From positions 557,554-621,553 of the forward strand of contig NZ_BBUY01000001.1 of the NCBI RefSeq assembly GCF_001590865.1: a stretch of DNA of 64,000 bases, given 5' to 3'. Shown here piece after piece: positions 54,598 through 63,696 of the stretch. This DNA is from Streptomyces sp. NBRC 110611 (lineage in GTDB: Bacteria; Actinomycetota; Actinomycetes; Streptomycetales; Streptomycetaceae). Every line of letters begins with the position of its first letter. The stretch's first letter is position 1. The translations under genes and the position numbers were made by a program. The notes below the pieces were generated by a model. It did not search any database. It was not told the origin of the DNA and saw only the letters and a program-made list of their open reading frames with translations.

Positions 54598-56298
54598 GTG
54601 AGCACGACGAAAACCCCGGGTGCGGAGCAGGGTTCGCATTCGAATTACCGTCGGTCCCTCGGGACCATCGCCCTGACCGCCACTGGTCTCGGGTCGATCA
54701 TCGGGTCCGGCTGGCTCTTCGGAGCCGAGCGGGCCGCCGCCATCGCCGGCCCCGCCGCGATCCTCGCCTGGGTCATCGGGGCGGTCGTCGCCCTGACCAT
54801 CGCCCTGACCTACACCGAGCTCGGCTCGATGTTCCCCAAGGCGGGCGGCATGGTCCGCTACGGTCAGTACTCGCACGGTTCGCTGGCCGGCTACCTGGCG
54901 GCGTGGGCCAACTGGATCGCCATCGTCTCCGTCATCCCCGGTGAGGCGACCGCCTCGGTCCAGTACATGAGTTCCTGGGACTTCGGCTGGGCCAAGGCGC
55001 TCTTCGACGGGAAGGAGCTCACCGGCTCCGGCGTCGCGGTGGCCAGCGTGCTGCTGATCTTCTACTTCTTCATGAACTGGTTCGCGGTGTCGCTGTTCGC
55101 GAAGACCAACACCGCGATCACCGTGTTCAAGGTCGTCGTGCCGATCCTCACCGCGGGCGCCCTGGTGCTCGCGCACTTCGACACCGGCAACATCGACCGC
55201 GCGGGCGGGTTCGCTCCCAACGGCTGGAGCGCGATCTTCAGCTGCGTGGCGCTCTCCGGCATCGTCTGGGCCTACAACGGCTTCCAGTCGCCGCTGAACC
55301 TCGCCGGCGAGGCCCGTAACCCGGGCCGGTCGCTGCCCAAGGCCGTCGCCTTCTCGATCATCATCGCGCTGGTCATCTACCTCGCGCTGCAGGTCGCCTT
55401 CCTCTTCGCGGTCCCCGCCGCCGACCTGAGCGCCACCGGCTGGGGCGGGCTCAACTACCACTCCCCGCTCGCCGAGCTGGGTCTGGCCTGGGGCCTGAAC
55501 TGGCTGGCCCTGCTGCTGTACGCGGACGCGTTCGTCTCCCCGTCCGGCACCGGCATGATCTACGCGGCCACCACCTCGCGCATGATCCAGGGCGTCCAGG
55601 AGAACGGCCACCTGCCGGGCGTCTTCGGCAAGGTGGACCCCAAGACGGGCATCCCGCGTCCCGCCCTGGTGCTCAACCTCGTCGTCGCCTTCATGTTCCT
55701 GGCGGTCTTCCGCGGCTGGGGTTCGCTCGCCGAGGTCGTCTCCGTCGCGACCGTCATCTCCTACATCACCGGACCGGTCGCCGTGATGGGTCTGCGGCGT
55801 ATGTCGCCCCATATGAAGCGGCCGGTGAAGCTGCGCGCCATGCCCGTCATCGCGCCGATCGCGATGATCTTCGGCTCGCTGGTCCTGTACTGGGGCAGGT
55901 GGCCGCTCACCGGCAAGGTCATCTTCATCATGGCCGTCGGTCTGCCGGTCTGGGCCTGGTACGAGATCGTCCGGCCGTGGAAGCAGGGCCGCAGCCCGTG
56001 GCGCGAGCTGATGCCGCACCTGAAGGCGGGGGCCTGGATGGTGGTCTACCTGCTGGTGATGGCGTGCGTCTCCTACCTGGGCGGTAAGGAGTTCGGCGGC
56101 AAGGGCTATCTGCCGGAGGGCATCGACATCGCGGTCGTCGCGGCGATCGCGCTCGCCTTCTACTACTGGGGCGTGCGCAGCGCCTGGCGCAACCCGACGC
56201 TGGTCCAGGTGGAGGCCGAGATCCAGGCGGCGGACGAGGCCCGTGGGGCGGACGGGTCCGGGGAGGCCGCGGGGGCCAAGGCGCCCGTAGGGGCCTGA
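54598..56298 (+). CDS. APC family amino-acid permease
   Basis: 566 residues with 12 predicted membrane segments. APC hallmarks: LTATGLGSIIGSGWLFGA in the first segment, ALSGIVWAYNGFQSPLNLAGEARNPGRSLPKAVAFSI (the conserved E-A-x-NP-x-R-x-hP region), and RPALVLNLVVAFMFL. It probably takes up an amino acid or amine by proton symport. GTG 54598 follows AGGAGA. Codon use is typical of core genes. Confidence 0.9.
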   Translation: MSTTKTPGAEQGSHSNYRRSLGTIALTATGLGSIIGSGWLFGAERAAAIAGPAAILAWVIGAVVALTIALTYTELGSMFPKAGGMVRYGQYSHGSLAGYLAAWANWIAIVSVIPGEATASVQYMSSWDFGWAKALFDGKELTGSGVAVASVLLIFYFFMNWFAVSLFAKTNTAITVFKVVVPILTAGALVLAHFDTGNIDRAGGFAPNGWSAIFSCVALSGIVWAYNGFQSPLNLAGEARNPGRSLPKAVAFSIIIALVIYLALQVAFLFAVPAADLSATGWGGLNYHSPLAELGLAWGLNWLALLLYADAFVSPSGTGMIYAATTSRMIQGVQENGHLPGVFGKVDPKTGIPRPALVLNLVVAFMFLAVFRGWGSLAEVVSVATVISYITGPVAVMGLRRMSPHMKRPVKLRAMPVIAPIAMIFGSLVLYWGRWPLTGKVIFIMAVGLPVWAWYEIVRPWKQGRSPWRELMPHLKAGAWMVVYLLVMACVSYLGGKEFGGKGYLPEGIDIAVVAAIALAFYYWGVRSAWRNPTLVQVEAEIQAADEARGADGSGEAAGAKAPVGA

Positions 56299-56598
56299 GT
56301 CAGCCCGGCAGCCCGGCGCCACCGCACTCGTTCCGTACGGTCACGACGCACGTCATCGCGCACGTCATTACGTACGTCATTCCGCACGTATGCCCGAGAC
56401 GATCGGGCGCAACCGGCCACTCGCAGGCCGATTCCGGTTCGCCGGGGTCTGCGGGTGGCCGGTTCGGTATCTCTTTGTGTAATTCCATATCCGGTGCGTA
56501 AAGGTCGGGCGTACGCTCGGGCATATGCGGATTGCGATTTCGGCATCAGCGGACGAGGGGCGCGCGACAGCGCGCCGCGCGGCGGACGGAGGGGCGCA

Positions 56599-56778
56599 AT
56601 GACCGATGGCGGAGCGGTGCTCCCCTGGGTCGTCATCCGCCAGGACGAAGGCGGCAACCGGTATCGCGTCGGCCGCTATGCCACCCGAGTGGAGGCGGAG
56701 AAGGTGGCCGACCGGCTCGACGCCCGTGGCAGCCGGCAGCTCTACGTGGTCGAGAAGGTCGACCGCGCGACGACGTGA
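56599..56778 (+). CDS. SPOR-like small protein
   Basis: 59 residues: LPWVVIRQDEGGNRYRVGRYATRVEAEKVADRLDARGSRQLYVVEKV is a compact SPOR-like (peptidoglycan-binding) or related beta-alpha-beta unit. No signal peptide, so a cytoplasmic role is likely. ATG 56599 follows GGAGGGG. Very similar short proteins occur throughout Streptomyces (recollection). Confidence 0.8.
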   Translation: MTDGGAVLPWVVIRQDEGGNRYRVGRYATRVEAEKVADRLDARGSRQLYVVEKVDRATT

Positions 56779-56838
56779 GACGGGCCGGAGGGCGGCCTGA
56801 GGGGCGGCGGGCGAGAAGCGGGACGGGAGCGGGGGACG

Positions 56839-56844
56839 TAGGCT
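56839..56844 (+). promoter_or_regulatory. -10 element TAGGCT of NUDIX gene
   Basis: TAGGCT lies 7 nt before ATG 56852, which lacks a ribosome binding site: probably a leaderless start. Confidence 0.45.
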
Positions 56845-56851
56845 GCCGCGC

Positions 56852-57280
56852 ATGACGACCGTGCGCGTAGTGGTCGGCGCGGCGGTGTGCGACGGCGGGC
56901 GGCTGCTGGCCGCCCGGCGCAGCGCACCGCCCGCGCTGGCCGGCCGCTGGGAGCTGCCCGGCGGCAAGGTGGAGGACGACGAGACGCCGGAACAGGCGCT
57001 GGAGCGCGAGCTGCGCGAGGAGCTGGGCGTCGAGGCGGCGGTGGTGGAGCGGATTCCGGGGGAGTGGGTGTTGCGCCCCGGCTATGTGCTGCGGGTGTGG
57101 ACCGCCCGGCTGGTGTCCGGGGAGCCGCGGCCCCTGCAGGACCACGACCGGCTGCGCTGGCTGCTGCCCGGTGAGGAGGATCAGGTCGACTGGCTGGACC
57201 AGGATCGCCCGGCGGTCGCCGAGGCGATGCGCCGGCTGGCCGCCAGGGCGGGGGTGCCGGGCATCCTGCCGCAGCGGTAG
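56852..57280 (+). CDS. NUDIX hydrolase (MutT-like)
   Basis: 142 residues. Complete Nudix box GGKVEDDETPEQALERELREELGV near residues 38-61 (GX5EX7REUXEEXGU), preceded by RRSAPPALAGRWELPGGK and followed by a DHDRLRWLLPGEEDQVDWLDQDRPAV end resembling 8-oxo-dGTP diphosphatases. Predicted to sanitise oxidised nucleotides; other nucleoside diphosphate-X substrates are possible. Confidence 0.9.
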   Translation: MTTVRVVVGAAVCDGGRLLAARRSAPPALAGRWELPGGKVEDDETPEQALERELREELGVEAAVVERIPGEWVLRPGYVLRVWTARLVSGEPRPLQDHDRLRWLLPGEEDQVDWLDQDRPAVAEAMRRLAARAGVPGILPQR

Positions 57281-57723
57281 GCCTGGTGGCCGTGGCGCCG
57301 TGAGGCCCGCCCTGGCGCCGCCCTGAGGTGCCGCCCTGAGGCCCCGTACGTGGCCGTCCCCGGGCCCGTGAGGGCGGCGCTGTGCGCGTTCGCCCAGGGG
57401 TCGTGCGCCCGCGCGTGCCCGCGCCCCACCGGCGTGCGTTCTTCCGGCGCGTACGGACTCCCGGCGCGTACGGACTTCCAGCGCGTACGGAGGTCCGTCC
57501 TCTTCGTCATCCTGGCCCCGATCTTCCCCTATGAGGCATTTGCAGCACAGCACCCCATTTGCTCCACAACGCTCCCTTCTGCGCGGTACTTCGGGCCAGA
57601 TATCGGGTATGTCCAGATTGACCCTTCCATGCGGGCAATCCATGCGGGCAATCCGTCGGAGATTCCCCGAGTTTCCCGGGTTCCCCGGGTTTCCTGGATT
57701 CCCCGAGTTCCCCGGGCTGGGAT
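57281..57723. other. 443-nt repeat-containing gap
   Basis: No gene is supported. It contains three 17-bp tandem units at 57444-57494, a direct repeat CATGCGGGCAATC near 57629-57655, and a stuttering TTCCCCGAG/TTTCCCGGG stretch from 57660 to 57720 just before the next start. The middle (57530-57620) is AT-richer and may carry a promoter. Confidence 0.45.
57444..57494. repeat. Three 17-bp tandem repeats
   Basis: CCGGCGCGTACGGACTC, CCGGCGCGTACGGACTT and CCAGCGCGTACGGAGGT follow each other without gaps. Confidence 0.75.
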
Positions 57724-58185
57724 GTGATCGGCGTGAGCGACAGCGCAGCGGCAGGGGTCCCGCAGACCGGCTCCCGTACCGTCCGCAGGCGCGGCGTGGC
57801 CACCGGTTCCCCGATCGCCGAATGGAGCTTTCCGGCCGACCCCGGCGCGGTCCGCACCGCCCGCACCGCGGTCCGCCGCGTCCTGGACGACTGGGGGCTG
57901 AACGGCGCCGCCGATGTGGCCGTCCTCCTGGTCAGCGAGCTCGTCACCAACTCCCTGCGCTACGCCAGCGGTCCGATCGGCGTCCGTATGGTGCTGCTGG
58001 GCTCCGGCGGACTGCTCGTCGAGGTCTCCGATCCGCTGCCCGACCCGCCGCAGGAGCGCACCGCCGCCCCCGACGACGAGGGGGGCCGCGGGTTGCAGCT
58101 GGTCGCGGGCGTTTCACGGCGCTGGGGGACCCGGTACGGAAAGAGCGGTAAGACAGTGTGGTTCGAGCTGTCTGTGGCTGGTTAG
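57724..58185 (+). CDS. Anti-sigma-like HATPase domain protein
   Basis: 153 residues. GHKL motifs VAVLLVSELVTNSLRYASG, VEVSDPLPDP, DEGGRGLQLVAGVSRRWG and KTVWFELSV. The same architecture forms the C-terminus of the 910-residue phosphatase encoded just downstream, suggesting a partner-switching module. Start GTG 57724, or 57733 three codons later. Confidence 0.85.
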   Translation: MIGVSDSAAAGVPQTGSRTVRRRGVATGSPIAEWSFPADPGAVRTARTAVRRVLDDWGLNGAADVAVLLVSELVTNSLRYASGPIGVRMVLLGSGGLLVEVSDPLPDPPQERTAAPDDEGGRGLQLVAGVSRRWGTRYGKSGKTVWFELSVAG

Positions 58186-58367
58186 CCGGGTCGGTGGCTG
58201 GTTAGGAGACAGGTGGGGTCCTGATCGTTGCCGTTCCACCGACATTCCGTCGATGGCCTGCGATCGAGACTGTGCTGTGATCGTGAAGACCGTGTTCCGG
58301 ACAGTCCGGGTGCTGGATACTCAGGCTGGTCCGGTCCGGGCACGATGAGCTGGAGGGGACGGGGCTC

Positions 58368-61100
58368 GTGAGCAAGATGTCATCCGGCGGGGCGGAACCC
58401 GCGCAGGCCGATGGTCAGGGCGGTGCGGACGGCCCCGGTGACCCGAGTGGCCGTCCGCGGGCAGCCGGCCCGCAGGGTCCGCCCGTATGGCAGAGCAGCC
58501 GGCCCGGTTCGATCTACGACTACATCCGGGTGGCCTCCTTCTCCCTCGGCTCCGACGGGCGGATCGACCAGTGGAGCGAGCGCGCCGAGCAGATGCTCGG
58601 CATCCCCGCCCGCCGCGCCCTCGGCAAGGACCCCATCGAGGCCTTCGTCCCCAGCGAGTTGCGCGACACCGGACACCGCAAGGTGTCCGAGATCCTCGAC
58701 GGCCGCGAATGGACCGGCCTGGTGCCCTACCGCAGGGCGGAAGGCGCCACCGCCGACGGCCTCGCCGAGATCTATGTGATGCCCTCGCGCGGCGAGGACG
58801 GTGAGCGCGCCGCGGTCTGCGTCGTCGTCGACGTCCGGGCGCTGCGCGGCATCGAGACCGACCTCGCCGCCTCGCAGGCCGTTTTCGGTCAATCTCCCAT
58901 GGGCTTCACCCTGTTCGGCACGGACCTGAGGCTGCTGCGCGTCAACGAACGCTTCGCCACCGTCTTCGGCGGCCCGGCGAGCAAGTACCGCGGCCGCACC
59001 CCGCACGACTTCCTGCCGCGCTCCGAGGCCGAGCGGATGACCGCCGCCCTCGCCCGCGTCCTGGAATCCGGCGAACCGGTCACCGAGCTGCAGCTGGTCG
59101 GCGGGGTGCCCGGCGAGGAGGAGCGCCGCCGCTGGTCGGTGTCGCTCTACCGGCTGCACGGCGCCAGCGGCCGCCCCATCGGCGTCGCCGCCCTCGCCGC
59201 CGACGTCACCGGCCGCCGCCGGGCCGAACGCGAGGCCGCCAACGCCCGCCGCAACCTCGCCCTGCTCAATGAGGCCGGCGCCCGGATAGGCAACTCCCTC
59301 GACCTGGAGACCACCGCCCGCACCCTCCTGGACGTCGCCGTACCGCAGTTCTGCGACCTGGCGTCGGTGGACCTCTACCAGGGCCTGCTCTCCGGCGACG
59401 AGACACCGCCCGGCATGAGCGACGGCAGCGCCGAGCTGCGCAGGGTGGCCTTCGCCAGCGCGGTCTCCGACGCCCCGTTCGCCGGCGCCGCCTGCCGCGT
59501 CCCCGAGGACGGACCGGACCCGGTCGAGGTCGGTGCCGTCCACCGCTACCCCTTCAACTCCCCCTGCGCGGGCGCCCTGCGCACCGCCCGGGCGCAGATC
59601 ATCCCGGGCCGGGAGAGCGACGAGGGACCGGAGCTGGGCGCCGTGGTGCACTCCACCCTCGCCGTCCCCATGGTCGCCCGGGACACCGTCGTCGGCCTGG
59701 TGCAGTTCTCCCGTACGAAGGGCAGCGAGCCGTTCGGCGAACGCGACACCGCCCTCGCCGTCGAACTGGCCGCCCGTGCCGCCGTCTGCATCGACAACGC
59801 CCGCCTCTACCGCCGCGAGCACGAACGCGCCCTGATCCTCCAGCGCAGCCTGCTGCCGCCCGGCGACCCGGAAGCGGCCGGCCTCGACATCGCCTGCCGC
59901 TACCTGCCCGGCACCACCGCCACCGAGGTCGGCGGCGACTGGTTCGACGTCATCGAACTCCCCGGCCACCGCACCGCGCTGGTCGTCGGCGACGTCATGG
60001 GCCGCGGCCTGCGCGCCGCCGTGGCGATGGGCGAACTGCGCACCGCGGTACGGACCTTGGCGCTGCTGGACCTGGAGCCCGCCGAGGTACTCTCGGCGCT
60101 GGACGAGATCGCCCGCGGGCTCGGCGGCACCGGCGGCGGCCGGACCTCCGCCCGGACCCCCGCCCGGACCTCGGCCCGGACCTCGGCCCGGACTGCCGTC
60201 CGCGGCCCGTCCGGACCCGCCAGAGGCGCCCTGGAACCCGGCGCCGCCACCCGCACCGCCGGTACCGCCGACCTCTCCGAGGTCTACCTCGCCACCTGCG
60301 TCTACGCCGTCTACGACCCGGTCACCCGCCGCGCCACCTTCGCCAACGCCGGGCACCTGCCGCCGGTGCTCCTCCAGGAAGGCGAGGAGGCGCGGCTGCT
60401 CGACGTACCACCGGGGATGCCGCTGGGCGTCGGCGGCGAGCCGTTCGAGGAGACCGAGGTCGAGCTGCCGGACGGCGCGCTGCTCGCCCTCTACACCGAC
60501 GGCCTGGTCGAGTCCCGGCACCACCCCCTCGACGAGGGACTGGACGCCTTCCGGGCCGCCCTGACGGACGCCGACCGCCCGCTGGAGGACGCCTGCGACC
60601 ACGTCCTGACCGCCCTGGACACCTCGCACGGCGAGGACGACATCGCGCTGCTGATGGCGCGGGTGCACGGGCTGCCCAAGGACGCGGTCGGCGACTGGAA
60701 CCTGGCGCCGGAGGCCCGTTCGGTTGCCCGGGCCCGCGAACTGGCCCGTGAGCAGCTCACGGACTGGGGCCTGCAAGGCCTGGTCGACACCACGGAGCTG
60801 CTGGTCAGCGAGCTGGTCACGAACGCACTACGGCACGGCCACGGTGATATCCGGCTGCGGCTGCTGCTGGACCGCACCCTGGTCTGCGAGGTCTGGGACG
60901 CCGACCTCGCCCAGCCGCGCCGCCGCCGCGCCCGCGACACCGACGAGGGCGGCCGCGGGCTCCAGCTCGTCGGCCTGCTGAGCCGGGGCTGGGGCAGCCG
61001 CCGCACCCCGCGCGGCAAGACGGTCTGGTTCGAACTCGCCCTGCCGGACGGGGAGTCGGCGGCGTCGGATCCGGCGGAGGCGTTGCTGAGCCTGTTCTGA
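58368..61100 (+). CDS. PAS-PAS-GAF-SpoIIE-HATPase signalling protein
   Basis: 910 residues. PAS 1 near 45-155 (DYIRVASFSLGSDGRIDQWSERAEQMLG), PAS 2 near 165-290 (SQAVFGQSPMGFTLFGTDLRLLRVNERFA), GAF near 295-480, linker ILQRSLLPPGDPEAAGL near 489, SpoIIE/PP2C phosphatase (GGDWFDVIELPG, VVGDVMGRGL, NAGHLPP, LYTDGLVESRH) and HATPase (LLVSELVTNALRHG, DEGGRGLQLVGLLS). A short RTSARTPARTSARTSART insert lies inside the phosphatase domain. It probably dephosphorylates an anti-sigma antagonist and/or phosphorylates it. GTG 58368 follows GGAGGGGACGGGG. Confidence 0.92.
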   Translation: MSKMSSGGAEPAQADGQGGADGPGDPSGRPRAAGPQGPPVWQSSRPGSIYDYIRVASFSLGSDGRIDQWSERAEQMLGIPARRALGKDPIEAFVPSELRDTGHRKVSEILDGREWTGLVPYRRAEGATADGLAEIYVMPSRGEDGERAAVCVVVDVRALRGIETDLAASQAVFGQSPMGFTLFGTDLRLLRVNERFATVFGGPASKYRGRTPHDFLPRSEAERMTAALARVLESGEPVTELQLVGGVPGEEERRRWSVSLYRLHGASGRPIGVAALAADVTGRRRAEREAANARRNLALLNEAGARIGNSLDLETTARTLLDVAVPQFCDLASVDLYQGLLSGDETPPGMSDGSAELRRVAFASAVSDAPFAGAACRVPEDGPDPVEVGAVHRYPFNSPCAGALRTARAQIIPGRESDEGPELGAVVHSTLAVPMVARDTVVGLVQFSRTKGSEPFGERDTALAVELAARAAVCIDNARLYRREHERALILQRSLLPPGDPEAAGLDIACRYLPGTTATEVGGDWFDVIELPGHRTALVVGDVMGRGLRAAVAMGELRTAVRTLALLDLEPAEVLSALDEIARGLGGTGGGRTSARTPARTSARTSARTAVRGPSGPARGALEPGAATRTAGTADLSEVYLATCVYAVYDPVTRRATFANAGHLPPVLLQEGEEARLLDVPPGMPLGVGGEPFEETEVELPDGALLALYTDGLVESRHHPLDEGLDAFRAALTDADRPLEDACDHVLTALDTSHGEDDIALLMARVHGLPKDAVGDWNLAPEARSVARARELAREQLTDWGLQGLVDTTELLVSELVTNALRHGHGDIRLRLLLDRTLVCEVWDADLAQPRRRRARDTDEGGRGLQLVGLLSRGWGSRRTPRGKTVWFELALPDGESAASDPAEALLSLF

Positions 61101-61174
61101 CGGGCCGGCTGTCCACAGGGGGCGCGGGCCGTGGGCGGCGCCCCTACCCTGGATGAAAGGGGGGCCATCGAACC

Positions 61175-61268
61175 CTTAGGGGACTTCCCGTACGGGACTT
61201 CCCGTGGGGGACTTCCCTTAGGGGGCTCTCCGTGGGGGCTTGCCTTAGGGGACTCTCCGTACGGGACC
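61175..61268. repeat. Degenerate repeats of GGGGACTTCCCGTA type
   Basis: About six units of 14-18 bp (TAGGGGACTTCCCGTA, CGGGACTTCCCGTGG, GGGACTTCCCTTAGG, GGGCTCTCCGTGG, GGGACTCTCCGTACGG) between convergent genes. Each unit is a short palindrome (GGGACTTCCC), so the array can form several alternative hairpins and may act as terminator. Confidence 0.65.
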
Positions 61269-61322
61269 GACCGCCCATCCCCCTCACACCACCGCCCGGA
61301 GCCGGGCCGTCGCCCGTCCCCC

Positions 61323-62780
61323 TCACATAGCCGCCCGGAGCCGGGCCGCCGCGCGTTCCGCCTCGTGGATCACCCGTTCGACGTCCACATGCGGCAGCTC
61401 GCCCCCGGACTTCAGCGGACGGCCGTCGACGAAGACCTCGGTGACGTTCGGCGGCTGGCCGTTGAGGACGATCTGGCCGGTCCAGTCGAAGCGCGGGGCG
61501 AAATTGAGCGTGCCGGGGTCGAGGACGACGACATCGGCGCGCTTGCCCGGGGTCAGTGAGCCGATCCGGTCCGCCATGCCCAGGCACTCCGCGCCGCCCA
61601 GCGTCGCCATCCGCAGCACCTCCGGGATCGTCGGATGGACCGAGGCGTCCTCGTGCCGGGCCCGCTGCAGCCCGACCGCCGCCTTCATCAGCGCGAACAT
61701 GTCCGAGGTGTCGTTGGTCCCGCCGTCCTGCCCGAGCCCGGCCCGTACGCCGTGCCGGTGCAGCGCGGGCAGCGGTGCGATGCCCGAGGCCAGCCGCATA
61801 TTGCTCAGCGGGCAGTACGCCACCCGTACGTCGTGCGCACCGGTCAGCGCGACCTCCTCGTCGGTGAGGTGCACCGCGTGGTTCATCAGCAGCCCCGGCC
61901 CGAAGGCGCCGGCCCACCGCAGCGCGCGGACCGGCTGGTCGGCACGGTCCGTGCGGCGTTCGAGGACATGGCAGTTGAGCAGCACGCCCAGCTCGCGGGC
62001 GAGCTCCCGGCACTGCCGCAGCCCGGCACGGTCGGGCCAGGCGGCCCGCGTCGCCACCTGCGCCGAGGCCAGCGGCAGCGGATCCAGGAACTCGGCCGCG
62101 GCCTTGCGGACGAGCGGGAGGCCGGCGGCCGGCTGGTACGCCGCGTAGACGAACCGGGGCCCGGCGTCGGCCAGCGCCCGGACATAGCGCTCGGTGGTTG
62201 CGTACGGGATCGGGTGCACCCAGTCGACGACGGTGGTGACGCCCGTCCGGACGACGTCGAGCGCGGCCAGCAGCACCAGGCGGTACATGTCCTGGGCGTC
62301 GATCCTCGGCAGCGCCGGGCGGTTGCAGCCGGCCAGCCAGCCGGTCAGGTCCCGGTCCGCGCAGCCGCCGCGGATACCGGCCTGCCACAGGTGGTTGTGC
62401 AGGTCCACGAAGCCCGGCAGGACGAGCTTGCCGCGGACGTCGACGACCCGGGCGCCGGGCGGCGCGTCCAGGCGCCGCCCGACGGCGCCGATCCGGCCGT
62501 CGCGCAGCAGGACGTCGACGCCGTTCTCCAGCGTGCCCAGGGGGCCCTCGCCGATGGCCGGATCCATGGTCAGCACCAGCGCCGCGCCGCGCAGCAGGGT
62601 GGCCGTGCGGCCGCCGGCCGCGGCGAGCGGCGCGTCGTCCCGGCCCGGGCGGGTGCCGGACGCCCGGCCCGCCGTAGGGACGGGCTCGGGCACCCCGGCC
62701 GCCGCGGCCAGCGGAAGGCCGCCGATCCCCGCCAGTACCGTGCGCCGGGTCAGCTCCGGGGGAGGGGGAGGGGGAGGCAT
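61323..62780 (-). CDS. Amidohydrolase family protein with twin-arginine-like N-terminus
   Basis: 485 residues. N-terminal RRTVLAGIGGLPLAAAAG resembles a Tat signal. Metal motif GFVDLHNHLWQ (HxH) near residue 129, then NCHVLER, AVHLTDEE and GLGQDGGTNDTSDMF (the late catalytic Asp), and the composite beta-domain end ADVVVLDPG/GQIVLNGQPPNVTEVFVDGRP. It belongs to the cytosine deaminase/atrazine chlorohydrolase-like group; substrate unknown. The ATG follows a GGAG/GAGG stretch 7 nt after the sdhB stop, so it is probably co-transcribed with sdh. Confidence 0.88.
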   Translation of the reverse strand: MPPPPPPPELTRRTVLAGIGGLPLAAAAGVPEPVPTAGRASGTRPGRDDAPLAAAGGRTATLLRGAALVLTMDPAIGEGPLGTLENGVDVLLRDGRIGAVGRRLDAPPGARVVDVRGKLVLPGFVDLHNHLWQAGIRGGCADRDLTGWLAGCNRPALPRIDAQDMYRLVLLAALDVVRTGVTTVVDWVHPIPYATTERYVRALADAGPRFVYAAYQPAAGLPLVRKAAAEFLDPLPLASAQVATRAAWPDRAGLRQCRELARELGVLLNCHVLERRTDRADQPVRALRWAGAFGPGLLMNHAVHLTDEEVALTGAHDVRVAYCPLSNMRLASGIAPLPALHRHGVRAGLGQDGGTNDTSDMFALMKAAVGLQRARHEDASVHPTIPEVLRMATLGGAECLGMADRIGSLTPGKRADVVVLDPGTLNFAPRFDWTGQIVLNGQPPNVTEVFVDGRPLKSGGELPHVDVERVIHEAERAAARLRAAM

Positions 62781-62787
62781 GCCCGCC

Positions 62788-63696
62788 TCACTCCGTACGG
62801 CGCCGGATCTTGTTCCCGAGCCACACCAGCGGGTCGTACTTCCGGTCCGCGGCGCGCTCCTTCAGCGGGATCAGCGCATTGTCCGTGATCTTGATGTGCT
62901 CGGGGCAGACCTCCGTACAGCACTTGGTGATGTTGCAGTAGCCCAGCCCGTGTGCGTCCTGCGCGGTGGTCTTCCGGTCGAGCCCGGACGCCGGCGCCGC
63001 GTCGAGGGGGTGCATGTCCAGTTCGGCGATCCGCATCAGGAACCGCGGACCGGCGAACGCCGCCTTGTTCTCCTCGTGGTCCCGCACCACATGGCAGGTG
63101 TCCTGGCATAGGAAGCACTCGATGCACTTACGGAACTCCTGTGAGCGGCCCACGTCCTCCTGCCGCATCCGGTACTCACCGGGCGCCAGCTCCGCGGGCG
63201 GGACGAACGACGGGATCTCCCGCGCCTTGGCGTAGTTGAACGACACGTCGGTGACCAGGTCGCGGACGACGGGGAACGCCCGCATCGGGGTGACCGTGAT
63301 CGTCTCCGTACGGTCGAACACCGACATCCGGGTCATACACATCAGCCGCGGCCGCCCGTTGATCTCCGCGCTGCACGAACCGCACTTGCCCGCCTTGCAG
63401 TTCCAGCGCACCGCGAGATCGGGCGCCTGGGTCGCCTGCAGACGGTGGATGATGTCCAGCACCACCTCGCCCTCGTGCACCTCGACCGTGAAGTCCTCTA
63501 GGCCTCCGGAGCCCGCGTCGCCGCGCCACACCCGGAAGTGGGCCGGATACGCCCCGGACCGCCCGTCCTGCCCGTCGGCCTGCCGCCGCCCGTCCGGCCC
63601 GTCGGTCCGCCGCCCGTCCGGCCCGTCGGCCTGCCGTTCGTCCTGCCCGGCGGGCCGCGGCCCGTCCGTGCCCTGTGCCGTCTGTGCCTCGCTCAC
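62788..63696 (-). CDS. sdhB: Succinate dehydrogenase/fumarate reductase iron-sulfur subunit
   Basis: 302 residues. [2Fe-2S] ligands WNCKAGKCGSCSAEINGRPRLMC; [4Fe-4S] and [3Fe-4S] ligands KCIECFLCQDTC, NITKCCTEVCPEHI. The enzyme core starts near residue 50 (AHFRVWRGD). Before it is an unusual low-complexity extension with DGPDGRR-type repeats. ATG 63696 overlaps the sdhA stop as ATGA. Electron transfer from the flavoprotein to the quinone or menaquinone pool at the membrane. Confidence 0.93.
   Translation of the reverse strand: MSEAQTAQGTDGPRPAGQDERQADGPDGRRTDGPDGRRQADGQDGRSGAYPAHFRVWRGDAGSGGLEDFTVEVHEGEVVLDIIHRLQATQAPDLAVRWNCKAGKCGSCSAEINGRPRLMCMTRMSVFDRTETITVTPMRAFPVVRDLVTDVSFNYAKAREIPSFVPPAELAPGEYRMRQEDVGRSQEFRKCIECFLCQDTCHVVRDHEENKAAFAGPRFLMRIAELDMHPLDAAPASGLDRKTTAQDAHGLGYCNITKCCTEVCPEHIKITDNALIPLKERAADRKYDPLVWLGNKIRRRTE
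63555..63650. repeat. Coding tandem repeats in sdhB
   Basis: Units of about 27 nt (gcctg/ggtcc-ccgcccgtccggcccgtc on the plus strand) encode ADGPDGRR, TDGPDGRR and ADGQDGRS near residues 22-46. This looks like slippage expansion in frame. Confidence 0.7.
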
